This document shows positions 40,451-49,731 of a DNA stretch of 64,000 nucleotides, piece after piece. Numbering within the stretch: position 1 is the stretch's first letter; each line of letters begins with the position of its first letter. This stretch comes from Pseudomonadota bacterium (lineage in GTDB: Bacteria; Pseudomonadota; Gammaproteobacteria; Steroidobacterales; Steroidobacteraceae), in the NCBI GenBank assembly GCA_021792755.1, contig JAJYUA010000023.1:1-64000 (forward strand). The letters are read 5' to 3'. The translations under genes and the position numbers were made by a program. The notes under the pieces were generated by a model that was not told the origin of the DNA, did not search any database, and saw only the letters and a program-made list of their open reading frames with translations.

Positions 40451-41743
40451 ATGCAAAGCAGGCGCTGCCCGGCATTGTTCTTGAGCGCGCCGGCCTCGGG
40501 TCAGGGCAAGACCACGGTGACTGCCGCGCTCGCCCGCCATCATGCCTCTCAGGGACGCCGGGTGCGCGTCTTCAAGAGCGGCCCCGATTTTCTCGATCCC
40601 ATGATCCTCGAGCGCGCGAGCGGCCGGCCCGTCTACCAGCTCGATCTGTGGATGGGCGGGCAGGCGCATTGCCGGCAGCTGCTGTACGATGCCGCCGGCG
40701 AGGCCGACCTCATCCTGGTCGAGGGGGTGATGGGACTGCATGACGGGAAGCCGAGCAGCGCCGAGGTGGCGCGACTGTTCGCGATCCCGGTGGCCGCGAT
40801 CATCGACGCGCAGGCCATGGCCCAGACCTTCGGCGCGGTCGCGTATGGTCTCAAGCATTACGCCGGCGACCTCCCCTTCCACGGGGTCCTGGCCAATCGC
40901 GTGGCGAGCGGCCGCCACGAGCAACTGCTGCGCGAGGGTATGCCGGACGGCCTGCCGTTCCTTGGCAGCCTGCCGCAGGATGAGCATTGCGAGCTGCCGG
41001 ACCGCCACCTCGGGCTGGTGCAGGCGCAGGAGGTCGAGGATCTCGATCAGCGGTTGCAGCGCGCCGGCGCGCTGATCGCCGACACAGGCCTTGCGACGGT
41101 GCCGGAAGGGGTGCGGTTTTTTCCATCGCCGGCGCCGCCCCTGCCGCGGCCGCTCGAGGGATTGCGCATCGGCGTCGCCCGCGACCTGGCGTTTTCTTTT
41201 CTTTATCGGGCCAATCTTGAGCTGTTGCGCTCGATGGGCGCGGAGCTCGTCTTTTTCTCGCCCCTCGCCGATGCCGCGCTGCCCGCCGTGGACAGCGTGT
41301 ACCTGCCCGGCGGCTATCCGGAGCTGCACCTCGAGGCCCTGAGCGCCAATCGCGCCTTGGCCGGCGCGCTGCTGCGCCATGCGCAGGCGGGCAAGCCTCT
41401 GTATGCGGAGTGCGGCGGCATGCTGTACCTGTTGGAGTCGGTGACCGACCTGCAGGGCCGGCGCGCGGTCCTGACCGGCATTCTGCCGGGCGATGCGCTC
41501 CTGCACACCCGCCGCAAAGGACTCGGCTACCAGTCCGCACCGATCGCCGGCGGGCTGCTGCGCGGGCACACCTTTCACCATTCGAGCATCGCGACCACGC
41601 TGAAGCCCGCGGCGCTGGCCGCGCGCCGCGAGGATGGCTCGGCCGGCGAGGCGATCTATACTCGGGGAAGAGTGCTCGCCAGCTACTTCCATGCCTATTT
41701 TCCCTCCGACCCGCATGCCGCGGCGGGGCTGTTCGTCCCATGA
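40451..41743 (+). CDS. cobB: Cobyrinate a,c-diamide synthase
   Basis: A 430-residue glutamine-dependent amidase CbiA/CobB acting on the a and c carboxylates. The N-terminal ATPase domain has the P-loop LSAPASGQGKTTVTAAL, VFKSGPDFLDP and LVEGVMGLHDG; the C-terminal glutaminase domain has VYLPGGYPELH and the nucleophile in YAECGGMLYL. ATG 40451 is chosen since it directly precedes the domain. A 104-base spacer from cobO holds nothing I recognise. CbiA with cobalt-precorrin enzymes is standard; CobB is the same family. Confidence 0.94.
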   Translation: MQSRRCPALFLSAPASGQGKTTVTAALARHHASQGRRVRVFKSGPDFLDPMILERASGRPVYQLDLWMGGQAHCRQLLYDAAGEADLILVEGVMGLHDGKPSSAEVARLFAIPVAAIIDAQAMAQTFGAVAYGLKHYAGDLPFHGVLANRVASGRHEQLLREGMPDGLPFLGSLPQDEHCELPDRHLGLVQAQEVEDLDQRLQRAGALIADTGLATVPEGVRFFPSPAPPLPRPLEGLRIGVARDLAFSFLYRANLELLRSMGAELVFFSPLADAALPAVDSVYLPGGYPELHLEALSANRALAGALLRHAQAGKPLYAECGGMLYLLESVTDLQGRRAVLTGILPGDALLHTRRKGLGYQSAPIAGGLLRGHTFHHSSIATTLKPAALAARREDGSAGEAIYTRGRVLASYFHAYFPSDPHAAAGLFVP

Positions 41744-42411
41744 CAGAATCCAAGCACCACTACGATGAGCGCTCCATCGAGGCCGTGTACCGAGTCATCC
41801 ATGAGCGGCGGGACATGCGCCATTTCCTGCCGCTGCCGGTGCAGCCGGCGGTTCTGCAGCGCCTGCTCGATGCCGCGCACGCCGCCCCGAGCGTCGGCCT
41901 GAGCCAGCCCTGGCGCATCGTGCGCATCACGAGCGCCGAGCTGCGCGAGCGTATCTACGATCTGGTGCAGCAGGAGCGTCAGCGCACCGCCGAGGCGCTC
42001 GATGAGCGGGGGGCGGAGTTTCTGCGGCTGAAGGTGGAGGGAGTCAAGGAGTGCGGCGAGTTGCTCGTGGTAGGCGTGCGCGACGGCGGCACGAGGGAGA
42101 TCTTCGGCCGGCGCACGCTCCCTGAGACGGATGTGGCCTCGACCGCCTGCGCGATCCAGAACCTCTGGCTCGCGGCGCGTGCCGAGGGGCTGGGTCTGGG
42201 GTGGGTGTCATTGTTCGATCCGCAAGCGCTCGCCGACCTGTTGGGGTTCCCACGGGACGTGCGGCCCATCGCGGTCCTTTGCCTCGGGCATGTCGAGCAG
42301 TTCTACGCCGCGCCCATGCTGGCGCTGGAGCGCTGGCGCGAGCCCAGACCCTTGTCGGAATTGATGTGCGAGAACCATTGGCCGGCAGAGCTGCCGGGTG
42401 CCGCGGAGTGA
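41740..42411 (+). CDS. bluB: 5,6-dimethylbenzimidazole synthase BluB
   Basis: A 223-residue nitroreductase-fold enzyme that uses oxygen to cleave reduced FMN to 5,6-dimethylbenzimidazole, the lower ligand of B12. It has RRDMRHFLPLPV, APSVGLSQPWRIVRI, and CAIQNLWLAARAEGLGLGWVSLFDP, all characteristic of BluB. ATG 41740 overlaps the cobB stop. It closes the cob operon and shows the cell makes its lower ligand in the presence of oxygen even though ring contraction uses the oxygen-independent enzymes. Confidence 0.93.
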   Translation: MTESKHHYDERSIEAVYRVIHERRDMRHFLPLPVQPAVLQRLLDAAHAAPSVGLSQPWRIVRITSAELRERIYDLVQQERQRTAEALDERGAEFLRLKVEGVKECGELLVVGVRDGGTREIFGRRTLPETDVASTACAIQNLWLAARAEGLGLGWVSLFDPQALADLLGFPRDVRPIAVLCLGHVEQFYAAPMLALERWREPRPLSELMCENHWPAELPGAAE

Positions 42412-42415
42412 GCCG

Positions 42416-42679
42416 ATGACGCTGACCTTGACCGACACCGTGGGATGGGCGGCTACCGTAGTCTTCGTGGTGTCGTATTTCTTCCGACAGCCCGCGGCGC
42501 TGCGTGCCGCTCAGCTGCTCGGAGCGGCGTTATGGCTGCTGTTCGGCCTCATGATCGCCTCCGTGCCGGTCATCGTCTGTAACGCGTTGATCGTTGCGGC
42601 GGCGGCCTGGACTCTGGTGCGCGGATGGCGGGACGTCCCCAAAGACGCACGGCCCGTGACGCCTCGCGAGCCCGGCTGA
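42416..42679 (+). CDS. Small YgjV-like membrane protein, paralogue 1
   Basis: An 87-residue protein with three short hydrophobic segments: WAATVVFVVSYFF, QLLGAALWLLFGLMIA and IVCNALIVAAAAWTLV. It resembles the YgjV family of small inner-membrane proteins of unknown function and is clearly paralogous to 46315-46581 (shared VSYFFRxPAxLR, LGxALWxLxG and AAAAWTL). Start ATG 42416 has GGAG at 42405-42408 and is five bases after bluB, so it may be read through from the cob operon. Confidence 0.7.
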   Translation: MTLTLTDTVGWAATVVFVVSYFFRQPAALRAAQLLGAALWLLFGLMIASVPVIVCNALIVAAAAWTLVRGWRDVPKDARPVTPREPG

Positions 42680-42736
42680 GGAGGGTGTCGACTCTCGCGC
42701 GTGACAGGGCGCGCCCGGGATGTGGATAATCAATGG

Positions 42737-43348
42737 ATGAGCGCGACGATGCTCGGGCCGGATGGCAGGGCGCGGTGCCGCTGGTGTGGAACCGCGCCCG
42801 AGTTTCTGCCGTACCACGACCAGGAGTGGGGCTTCCCCGTCGCCGACGACCGGCGCCTGTTCGAGAAGCTGAGTCTCGAGGGATTCCAGTCCGGACTCAG
42901 CTGGCGCACCATCCTCGCCAAGCGCGAGAATTTCCGTGCCGCTTTCCATCATTTCGATTTCGAGCGCGTCGCACGCTTCACGAGTCGCGACGTCGAGAGG
43001 CTGCTCAAGGACGCGGGAATCGTCAGACACCGCGGCAAGATCGAGGCGGTGGTCAACAACGCCCGCCGGGCCGGGGAGTTGATCAAGCGGAATGGGTCGC
43101 TCGCGGCCTTCATCTGGCGATATGAGCCGGACCCGAGGGGCCACGTCAAGCGGCAGGCCGCCGCCACTTCAGCCGAGTCGATTGCGCTCTCCAAGGACCT
43201 GAAGAAGCTCGGCTGGCGGTTCGTGGGCCCGACCACGGTGTATGCCTTCATGCAGGCCATGGGGCTGATCAACGATCACGCCGAGGACTGCGTGATCCGG
43301 ACCAAGGTCGAGCGCGCCCGGATGCGGTTCAAAAGACCCGCTCGCTGA
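42737..43348 (+). CDS. tag: DNA-3-methyladenine glycosylase I
   Basis: Base-excision repair enzyme that removes 3-methyladenine. The 203-residue protein shows the zinc-snap ligands (RCRWCG at the N-terminus and NDHAEDC at the C-terminus, plus YHDQEWG), the substrate glutamate in LSLEGFQSGLSW, and RENFRAAFHHFD and VRHRGKIEAVVNNAR, all typical of Tag. ATG 42737 is chosen; a GTG or upstream start would add about 12 residues. It is not obviously in an operon. Confidence 0.93.
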   Translation: MSATMLGPDGRARCRWCGTAPEFLPYHDQEWGFPVADDRRLFEKLSLEGFQSGLSWRTILAKRENFRAAFHHFDFERVARFTSRDVERLLKDAGIVRHRGKIEAVVNNARRAGELIKRNGSLAAFIWRYEPDPRGHVKRQAAATSAESIALSKDLKKLGWRFVGPTTVYAFMQAMGLINDHAEDCVIRTKVERARMRFKRPAR

Positions 43349-43631
43349 GTCGATTCGGCGGGTGCCCCTCTGCGCCAGGCGCCGCCCGGTCCATGCAGGC
43401 ACGCGCGGCCAAGATGAGCGCTCCGCTCGGTCTCGGCAGCAATCTCCTCGGGCACGGTTCTTTGTCATCGAGCGCCTGCGCGCAAGCGCTGCCGGCGCCG
43501 GCGCATGCCGCCTGGGCAGCGGCATTGGAAAATAGACTTTACCTGTTCGGCCAGTATGGAAAAATCTATGTGTGCCGATGACGCCATTGGTACAGCCGGC
43601 GGCGCCGATGCTTGCGCGGCTAATGCAAATA

Positions 43632-43663
43632 GAGTTGATCAAACATCGAATTTTGATAAACTC
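43632..43663 (+). promoter_or_regulatory. Operator and promoter of hipBA
   Basis: GAGTTGATCAAA (43632-43643) and TTTGATAAACTC (43652-43663) form an 11-of-12 inverted repeat with an 8-base centre. A promoter fits inside it: TTGATC (43635-43640), 16 bases, TAAACT (43657-43662). The hipB start codon GTG lies at 43669, about where transcription would start, so the message may be leaderless. The AT-rich block stands out against the surroundings. Autorepression by HipB is inferred from family knowledge. Confidence 0.65.
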
Positions 43664-43668
43664 TTTAT

Positions 43669-44031
43669 GTGCCAAAGAGCCCGCCAGCCCTCGCGGCCCT
43701 CCCGCCCGCCGCCACCCAGGCACTGCGGGCCTTGGGTGAGAACCTCGCCATCGCACGGGTCAGGCGGCGGGAGTCCCAGCGCACGTGGGCGAGACGCCTG
43801 GGCTGCTCGGCGCCGACCCTCATCCGGCTCGAGCGCGGCGACCCTGGCGTCGGAATGGGGCTGTACGCCACCGCGTTGTGGCTGATAGGCAGGGTGAGCG
43901 CGCTGCCCGAGGTGGCCGCTCCGAAAGAGGACGGGGGAGCGCTCGAGGGCGAGGTTCGTGAAGCGTTGCGGCGGCGGGCCGCCCGGGCTGCCGCTTCGGC
44001 GGCGGCGCGCCTCGGGCCGAAGCGCGGATGA
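43669..44031 (+). CDS. hipB: HipB-like helix-turn-helix antitoxin
   Basis: A 120-residue DNA-binding antitoxin. A Cro/CI-type HTH occupies about residues 18-75 (ALGENLAIARVRRRESQRTWARRLGCSAPTLIRLERG, in two stretches), followed by a region with WLIGRVSALPEV and an Ala/Arg-rich tail. It is encoded immediately before HipA with a 4-base overlap (ATGA), the usual order. The start is GTG 43669; a shorter TTG start near residue 22 is possible. Confidence 0.85.
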   Translation: MPKSPPALAALPPAATQALRALGENLAIARVRRRESQRTWARRLGCSAPTLIRLERGDPGVGMGLYATALWLIGRVSALPEVAAPKEDGGALEGEVREALRRRAARAAASAAARLGPKRG

Positions 44032-45269
44032 GATACCTCCCGGCGGAGCGGCTCTATCTTTGGCTGCTGACTGACCCGGCTCGGCCGCGAGCGGTCGGGG
44101 AGCTGAGACTCATCCGTTCCAATCGAGGCGTCTCGCTGCGCTACCTGCCGCAGTGGCTGCAGCACGGATTTTCGCTCAGCGAAGACCTGCCGCTGATCGA
44201 GCAAGAATTCCTGCCGACGCAGAAGAGTACGGCCGCTGGAGCGGTGGACGATGCCCGGCCGGATCGCTGGGGCGAGCGCGTCGTCGGTTTCATCGACAAG
44301 CCATCGCGTCTTTCGCTGCTCGAGTACCTTTACTTCGCAGGAGACGATCGCTTTGGAGCGCTCGGCGTCTCGACCTCGGCCGAGCAATACCTGCCGCGGC
44401 GTTTCGGTCCGTTGCCGTCGCTCGAGGAATCCGACCGGATTGACGAGCTCGTCCGCAAGGTGCGGGAGAATGAGCCGGTACCGCCGGAGCTGAGGCGGCT
44501 CATATCTGCCGGCGCGGCCATGGGCGGCGCGCGCCCGAAGGCGTTGCTCGACATCAACGGCGAGCAATGGATGATCAAGTTCCGCGACGGCGAACCGGCG
44601 GATACCCCGCTGATCGAGCATGCGACGATGACCCTCGCTCGCAAGGCAGAGATACGGACCGCCTCGACGACAGCCATACGCCTGACCCAGGGACACGCCG
44701 TGGCGATCAAGCGCTTCGATCGCGACGCCACAGCGAGGCGGCACTGTCTGTCGGCCGCAGTCGCATTGCGCGCAGCCGGGGAGCCGTTCGGCTATCCGGA
44801 GCTGGCGCAATTGCTGCGGCGCAACGGCGTCGCGCAAGGGGACAGATACGTGGCGGATATGCGCGAGCTGTTTCGCCGCATGGTCTTCAACATCCTGATG
44901 GATAACACGGACGATCACGAGAAGAATCATGCTCTCATCGTTACCGGCGAGCAGCGCTACCAGCTGTCTCCCGCGTACGACGTGCTGCCCTCGGGGCGGG
45001 CGCTGGGATTTCAACAGATGCGCGTGGGCGAGCAGGAGGCGGATTCAACGCTGGATAATGCGCTGTCGATGTCCGCGCTGTTCTGCCTGAAGAAAGACGA
45101 CGCAGCGAGAGAGGTGCGCATGATCGCCCGGGTCGTGAGCGGCTGGCGGGAGCATTTCCATAAGTGCGGCGTCACGGCCGGCGACATCGAGCGATATGCC
45201 CAACAGATCGACCGGCCGTTCCTCAAGGATCAGCGGCAATCGACGCGGGCAAAGTCGCAACACCAGTAA
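44028..45269 (+). CDS. hipA: HipA-like serine/threonine kinase toxin
   Basis: A 413-residue HipA-fold kinase, in E. coli a persistence toxin that phosphorylates glutamyl-tRNA synthetase. The N-terminal subdomain (LRLIRSNRGVSLRYL, then AVDDARPDRWGERVV) is followed by the ATP-binding GGARPKALL, IKRFDRD, and the catalytic motif NILMDNTDDHEKNHALI with the metal-binding YDVLP. All catalytic residues seem intact. The target here is unknown. It belongs to the HipA branch with a GGARPKA loop. Confidence 0.88.
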   Translation: MRYLPAERLYLWLLTDPARPRAVGELRLIRSNRGVSLRYLPQWLQHGFSLSEDLPLIEQEFLPTQKSTAAGAVDDARPDRWGERVVGFIDKPSRLSLLEYLYFAGDDRFGALGVSTSAEQYLPRRFGPLPSLEESDRIDELVRKVRENEPVPPELRRLISAGAAMGGARPKALLDINGEQWMIKFRDGEPADTPLIEHATMTLARKAEIRTASTTAIRLTQGHAVAIKRFDRDATARRHCLSAAVALRAAGEPFGYPELAQLLRRNGVAQGDRYVADMRELFRRMVFNILMDNTDDHEKNHALIVTGEQRYQLSPAYDVLPSGRALGFQQMRVGEQEADSTLDNALSMSALFCLKKDDAAREVRMIARVVSGWREHFHKCGVTAGDIERYAQQIDRPFLKDQRQSTRAKSQHQ

Positions 45270-45511
45270 GGCGTCGCTGCGGCATTGCGCTGCTTCAGCT
45301 GAACCGGCGCTGAATGCCGCCATCCCATAAGGGCCGGAAGCATCGCACGCCCAGGTTGCAGTCCGATGACGTTCGGATGAAAAGAACTCACTGCCTCTTA
45401 TGAGGGAGTTCGCTTGATTGCGCCGCCGGTTTTGCTAACGTCTGCGGCGTGCCGCCAGCGGAGGCGGACAGTACCGATGCCGCGGGCGGCGTGCGAGGGA
45501 GCAATCAAGCC

Positions 45512-46318
45512 ATGATGACAAAGCACTACTTGTTGGCATCTGATTTCGATCAGACGCTGAGTTTCAACGATTCCGGCCACGTGCTGGCGGAGCTGCTGGG
45601 CGTGAGCGATTTCGAGCGCAAGGTGGCCGGGCTCGCGCGCAGCAATCTCGTGCAGCAGGGCGGCGAGCTCGCCTACCTCATCCGCCACGATCCGGACTTC
45701 CGCGGCGTGCGCCATGAGCACCTGGTGGAGGCCGGCCGCCGTGTGCGCCTGAAGGGCGCCTTGCCGGCGCTCGTAAAGAGCCTTCACGACGGTATCGGAG
45801 GGTGCCGGTTCTCGCTCTACGTCGTGTCGGCAGCGCCCCGGGAAGTGGTGGTTTCGGCGCTTTCCGGGGTCGTGCCGCCGGAGCACATCCACGGAACGGA
45901 GTTCGAATACGACCCCGTCTCCGGCGAGGTGAGCAACATCAATCGCGTGGTGGCCGGTTATGGCAAGGTTGCGGTGATCGATGAGCTCGGGCGGCTGCAC
46001 GGCATCCCCTCCGACCGGATCATTTACGTTGGGGACGGCAGCTCGGACGTTCACGTGATGCTGCACGTGAACAACGGGGACGGCTTCACGATCGCAGTAT
46101 CGAAGAATCGGCAGCTGGCGCGCATCGCCAGGTGCACCGTTCTCAGCGACAACGTCTGCAGCGTGCTCGTGCCCGTTCTCGACCAGGTGCTCGGCATGCG
46201 CACGCCGCAGATCCGCGCCGTTCTGGAGTCCAACGGCCTCACGCTCGATGACTGGGAGCGGGCCCGGACCGATCGGGTACAGATCCGCGAGACGCCGCGC
46301 GCGCCGGCGGCGGCATGA
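45512..46318 (+). CDS. HAD-superfamily phosphatase
   Basis: A 268-residue PSP-like HAD hydrolase of unknown substrate. Motif I is SDFDQTLSF (nucleophile Asp and acid/base Asp), motif II is VVSAAPREVV, motif III lysine lies in VAGYGKVAVIDE, and motif IV is YVGDGSSDVHVM. The cap region around residues 20-80 includes ERKVAGLARSNLVQQGGELAYLIR. ATG 45512 is preferred over an upstream GTG 45449 since it directly precedes the domain and GAGGGA lies upstream. The gene overlaps the following small membrane protein by four bases. Confidence 0.85.
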   Translation: MMTKHYLLASDFDQTLSFNDSGHVLAELLGVSDFERKVAGLARSNLVQQGGELAYLIRHDPDFRGVRHEHLVEAGRRVRLKGALPALVKSLHDGIGGCRFSLYVVSAAPREVVVSALSGVVPPEHIHGTEFEYDPVSGEVSNINRVVAGYGKVAVIDELGRLHGIPSDRIIYVGDGSSDVHVMLHVNNGDGFTIAVSKNRQLARIARCTVLSDNVCSVLVPVLDQVLGMRTPQIRAVLESNGLTLDDWERARTDRVQIRETPRAPAAA

Positions 46319-46581
46319 GTGTCATGCACCTGTCCGTCACCGACTGGCTCGGCTGGACCGCGACCGCGGTGTTCGTGGGGTCGTATTTCTTCCGGCGGCC
46401 GGCGGTTTTGCGGGGCTTTCAGATGCTCGGCTCGGCGCTGTGGATCCTCTACGGCGTGCTGATCGGCGCCAAGCCGGTCATTGCAGCGAATATCCTGGTG
46501 TTCGCAGCGGCTGCCTGGACCCTCGCCCGGGGCGGCGCGGCGCGCGCGCCGGCCGCCGATGCGGCGGGCCGTGGGGCGTAA
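46315..46581 (+). CDS. Small YgjV-like membrane protein, paralogue 2
   Basis: An 88-residue protein with segments WTATAVFVGSYFF, QMLGSALWILYGVLIG and IAANILVFAAAAWTLA, closely related to 42416-42679. ATG 46315 overlaps the stop of the HAD phosphatase (ATGA), so both are translationally coupled. Function unknown; it may be a membrane partner of the phosphatase, but that is a guess from coupling. Confidence 0.7.
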   Translation: MSVMHLSVTDWLGWTATAVFVGSYFFRRPAVLRGFQMLGSALWILYGVLIGAKPVIAANILVFAAAAWTLARGGAARAPAADAAGRGA

Positions 46582-46777
46582 CCGGGGCGGCGAGCCGAGT
46601 CTGAGCCGCCCCGAGGTCAAGGGCGCGGCGAGTCTGCCGCCGTGCGAATCGGGCGTTTCGGCGGAAAACCCCGCCCACAGCGGGTGCGCGGGGGCGGGTC
46701 TTGCCCTTCAATGCCGCACGGGCGGCTGACTCATCAGACAACGAGCCCCGGATGTCACCGTCGAATTCCGCGACAGA

Positions 46778-47173
46778 TCACACGCCGCTCACCAGCGCAC
46801 GAAACACATACAGCGCGAGTGCGATCCCGAGAACCACCATGAGGCCGGCCAGGGCGAGGTCCACGCGCGCGCCGTCATCATCCCGCTGCTGCGGGCTCTT
46901 GATCGCCCGACCGGTGCGAATGAATCGCAGCGCCGCCATCGCGACCATGGCCGTGCCGAAAACGATCAGCGCCAGTCCGGCCACATCGCCGAATCCGCCG
47001 CCCCGCAGGGCGATGACTCGCCCGCGCCCGCCCGCGAGGGATTGGGCGGCGATCTTCAGGAACAGGTTGAACTTTGCCACCAGGAAGCCGAACGCCATCA
47101 CGGCGATTGCGGTGCGCACCCAGGCGAGAAACGTGCGCTCGTTCGCTGCGTGATCGGAAAAATTTCGGATCAT
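46778..47173 (-). CDS. DUF202 (YidH-like) membrane protein
   Basis: A 131-residue inner-membrane protein. The N-terminus MIRNFSDHAANERTFLAWVRTAIAVMAFG is the DUF202 signature (the conserved NxRTFLAWxRT pattern), followed by two further hydrophobic segments (VAGLALIVFGTAMVAMAAL and LALAGLMVVLGIALALYVF). The start is at 47173 with GGAG about ten bases upstream. A perfect TATAAT lies at 47208-47213 on the minus strand, about 35 bases before the start, but no good -35 accompanies it. Confidence 0.88.
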   Translation of the reverse strand: MIRNFSDHAANERTFLAWVRTAIAVMAFGFLVAKFNLFLKIAAQSLAGGRGRVIALRGGGFGDVAGLALIVFGTAMVAMAALRFIRTGRAIKSPQQRDDDGARVDLALAGLMVVLGIALALYVFRALVSGV

Positions 47174-47495
47174 CGGCCTGAACTCCCCGGGCGGCGGTAC
47201 GCGCAGGATTATAGTCCCGCCGCGCGATGCAGCGCCGCCACGAGTGGCAGGGTCCGGGATTGGCCGCGGAACGTGCGTTTGCGCCTCGCGCTGACAGCTG
47301 ACAGCCGTTGCCAGTGGACTCACAAGATTTCCCTGGTGCGCGCCGGGCGGTGAGGCGGCCGCGGCCGATGATGTCGTATTCACCCGCCCGGCTCGACTGC
47401 GCCGCCGCTCCGGCATGGGATTGCCGGCAATGATCGGGCTCACGACCTCGGATCCGCGGCGCCGGGGCGGTGCGACGGGTGAGGTGCGCGAGGAC
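47174..47495. other. Intergenic region
   Basis: About 320 bases between two minus-strand membrane-protein genes. I see no gene; frames here are shadows of poor composition. The only sign of function is the TATAAT on the minus strand at 47208-47213 upstream of the DUF202 gene. Confidence 0.5.
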
Positions 47496-48038
47496 TCAGC
47501 GCAGCTTGGGCTGGCTCGGTTCCCGGGCTGTGGCCGCCGGCTGCCTGCTGCGGCGCAGGATCCCGATGTAATAGGTGAGATAGTAAGCGATGAATGCTGC
47601 GGATATCGCGAGCGTCAGCGGGCTCTCGGGAGGCAGCGCAAGGGGCCCCTGTCCCGCCGGAGCGGACAGTGCGCCGTGGTAAAGGGTCAGATAGTCGGAG
47701 ACGATCCGGGCGAGAAACAAGACCGTGACCGTCAGGCCGATGTATGAGTGCGGGGTATAAAAGCGGCCCTCGGGGGTGGACTCGAAGCGGGTATGCCGCA
47801 GGCCGAGATAGCCGAGCGCCGCTCCGCAGCCGCCTCCGGCGAGCAATGCGGCCAACGTCCGCACGCTGCCGCGTGTGAGCAGGACGAGCAGGACGCCAAA
47901 GAGCGCAAGAGTCGCGATGCGCACCGTCGTGCGCCGCGGCTGCACGCGCTGGCAACCAAACGAGCGGCGCACGCGTACGAAGATCATCCAGGCGATGAGC
48001 GCCGCAATCAGGATCGGTGCGATGAGTTTCGAGCTCAC
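47496..48038 (-). CDS. DUF1453-like membrane protein
   Basis: A 180-residue protein with about five hydrophobic segments (LIAPILIAALIAWMIFVRV, IATLALFGVLLVLL, LLAGGGCGAALGYLGL, YIGLTVTVLFLARIV, LAISAAFIAYYLTYYIG). The combination HTRFESTPEGRFYTPHSYIG is typical of DUF1453-type proteins in high-GC gammaproteobacteria. Function unknown. It starts at 48038 and reads left; guaA lies 31 bases upstream of it, so it may be on the guaBA transcript. Confidence 0.75.
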   Translation of the reverse strand: MSSKLIAPILIAALIAWMIFVRVRRSFGCQRVQPRRTTVRIATLALFGVLLVLLTRGSVRTLAALLAGGGCGAALGYLGLRHTRFESTPEGRFYTPHSYIGLTVTVLFLARIVSDYLTLYHGALSAPAGQGPLALPPESPLTLAISAAFIAYYLTYYIGILRRSRQPAATAREPSQPKLR

Positions 48039-48069
48039 GGTTGACTCTCTTGGCGCGCCCGCCGGGATC

Positions 48070-49674
48070 TCATTCCCACTCTATGGTTGCCGGCGGCTTG
48101 CCGCTGATGTCATAGACGACACGGGAGATGCCGGAGACCTCGTTGACGATCCGGCGGGAAACGAGGTCGAGGAACTCGTAGGGCAGCCGGGCCCAGTGCG
48201 CGGTCATGAAGTCGACGGTTTCCACCGCGCGCAACGCCACCACGTGGTCGTAGCGGCGGCCGTCACCCATCACACCGACGGAGCGCACCGGCAGGAAGAC
48301 CGCGAACGCCTGGCTGGTGCGGTCGTAGAGCCCGTGCCGGCGCAGCTCGTCGATGAAGATGGCGTCGGCGCGGCGCAGCAGGTCCGCATACTCCTTGCGG
48401 ACCGTGCCGAGGATGCGAACGCCGAGTCCCGGTCCGGGGAAGGGGTGGCGGTAGACCATCTCGCGCGGCAGGCCGAGCTCGGTGCCGAGGCGGCGCACCT
48501 CGTCCTTGAACAGCTCGCGCAGCGGCTCGATGAGCGTCAGGCGCATCTTCTCCGGCAGGCCGCCGACGTTGTGGTGCGACTTGATGACGTGCGCTTTGCC
48601 GGTGCGCGCGCCGGCGGATTCGATGACGTCGGGGTAGATCGTGCCCTGGGCAAGGAATTGCACGCCCGCGAGCTTGTGAGCTTGCTCGTCGAACACCTCC
48701 ACGAAGGTGCGCCCGATGATCTTGCGTTTGGCCTCCGGGTCCTCGACCCCGGCAAGCGCGCCGAGGAAGCGCTGCTCGGCGTCCACGCGGATGACACGCA
48801 CGCCGAGATGCTCGGCGAAGGTGCTCATGACCTGGTCGCCTTCGCCCAGGCGAAGCAGGCCGTGGTCGACGAACACGCACACCAGCTGATCGCCCACGGC
48901 CCGGTGCAGCAGCGCCGCGACCACCGAGGAGTCCACTCCTCCGGACAGTCCCAGAAGAACTTTGCCGCTGCCAACTTGCGCGCGCACCCGAGCGATCGCA
49001 TCCTCGACGATGTTGCCGGTGCTCCACAGCGCATCGCAGCGGCAGATCTCGCGGACGAAGCGCTCGAGCAGCCGCACGCCCTGGGGCGTATGCGTGACCT
49101 CCGGGTGAAATTGCACGCCGTAGAAGCGCCGTTGCTCGTCGCACATGGCGGCAAAGGGGATCGATCCCGTCGAGGCGACGCCGGTGAAGCCTTCGGGCAG
49201 GGCTTCGACCCGGTCGCCGTGGCTCATCCACACATCGAGTACCGGGCGGTCCTCGCCGTCGCGCCGATCGTGGATCCCGTCGAACAGTCGGCACCCGCCC
49301 CCGACAGTCACTTCGGCATAGCCGAACTCGCGCTCGGTGCAGCCGAGCACGTGCCCGCCGAGCTGCTGCGCCATGGTCTGCATTCCGTAGCAGATGCCGA
49401 GAACGGGAACACCGAGGGAGAACACCGTCGCCGGCGCCTTCGGCGGGTGGGCATCCGTGACCGACGCCGGTCCGCCGGAGAGGATTACGCCGCGCGGCGC
49501 GAAGGCGCGCACCTCCTCGTCCGTGATGTCCCAGGGATGGATCTCGCAGTACACGCCGAGCCCGCGGACCCGGCGCGCGATGAGCTGGGTGTACTGCGCC
49601 CCGAAGTCGAGGATCAGGATGCGGTGGGCGTGGATGTCGGCGTGAGTGCTGGGGGCGGCGGGGGCGCTACTCAT
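48070..49674 (-). CDS. guaA: GMP synthase (glutamine-hydrolysing)
   Basis: Converts XMP to GMP. The 534-residue protein has the N-terminal class I glutaminase domain ([20 protein letters not shown], nucleophile in [10 protein letters not shown], catalytic [11 protein letters not shown]), the ATP-pyrophosphatase P-loop [16 protein letters not shown] and the C-terminal dimerisation domain ending in PPATIEWE. The start is ATG 49674. guaB is upstream on the same strand after 57 bases, the usual purine operon. Confidence 0.97.
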   Translation of the reverse strand: MSSAPAAPSTHADIHAHRILILDFGAQYTQLIARRVRGLGVYCEIHPWDITDEEVRAFAPRGVILSGGPASVTDAHPPKAPATVFSLGVPVLGICYGMQTMAQQLGGHVLGCTEREFGYAEVTVGGGCRLFDGIHDRRDGEDRPVLDVWMSHGDRVEALPEGFTGVASTGSIPFAAMCDEQRRFYGVQFHPEVTHTPQGVRLLERFVREICRCDALWSTGNIVEDAIARVRAQVGSGKVLLGLSGGVDSSVVAALLHRAVGDQLVCVFVDHGLLRLGEGDQVMSTFAEHLGVRVIRVDAEQRFLGALAGVEDPEAKRKIIGRTFVEVFDEQAHKLAGVQFLAQGTIYPDVIESAGARTGKAHVIKSHHNVGGLPEKMRLTLIEPLRELFKDEVRRLGTELGLPREMVYRHPFPGPGLGVRILGTVRKEYADLLRRADAIFIDELRRHGLYDRTSQAFAVFLPVRSVGVMGDGRRYDHVVALRAVETVDFMTAHWARLPYEFLDLVSRRIVNEVSGISRVVYDISGKPPATIEWE

Positions 49675-49731
49675 GAATGTTGCAGTTCCCTCGACTGGGC
49701 GGGGCTGTGAGGGTCGCGCACGTCGCGTACG

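Noticed and set aside
47875-49710. 611-codon plus-strand frame opposite guaA
   Set aside because: guaA is fully conserved on the minus strand; this frame has shadow-type composition.
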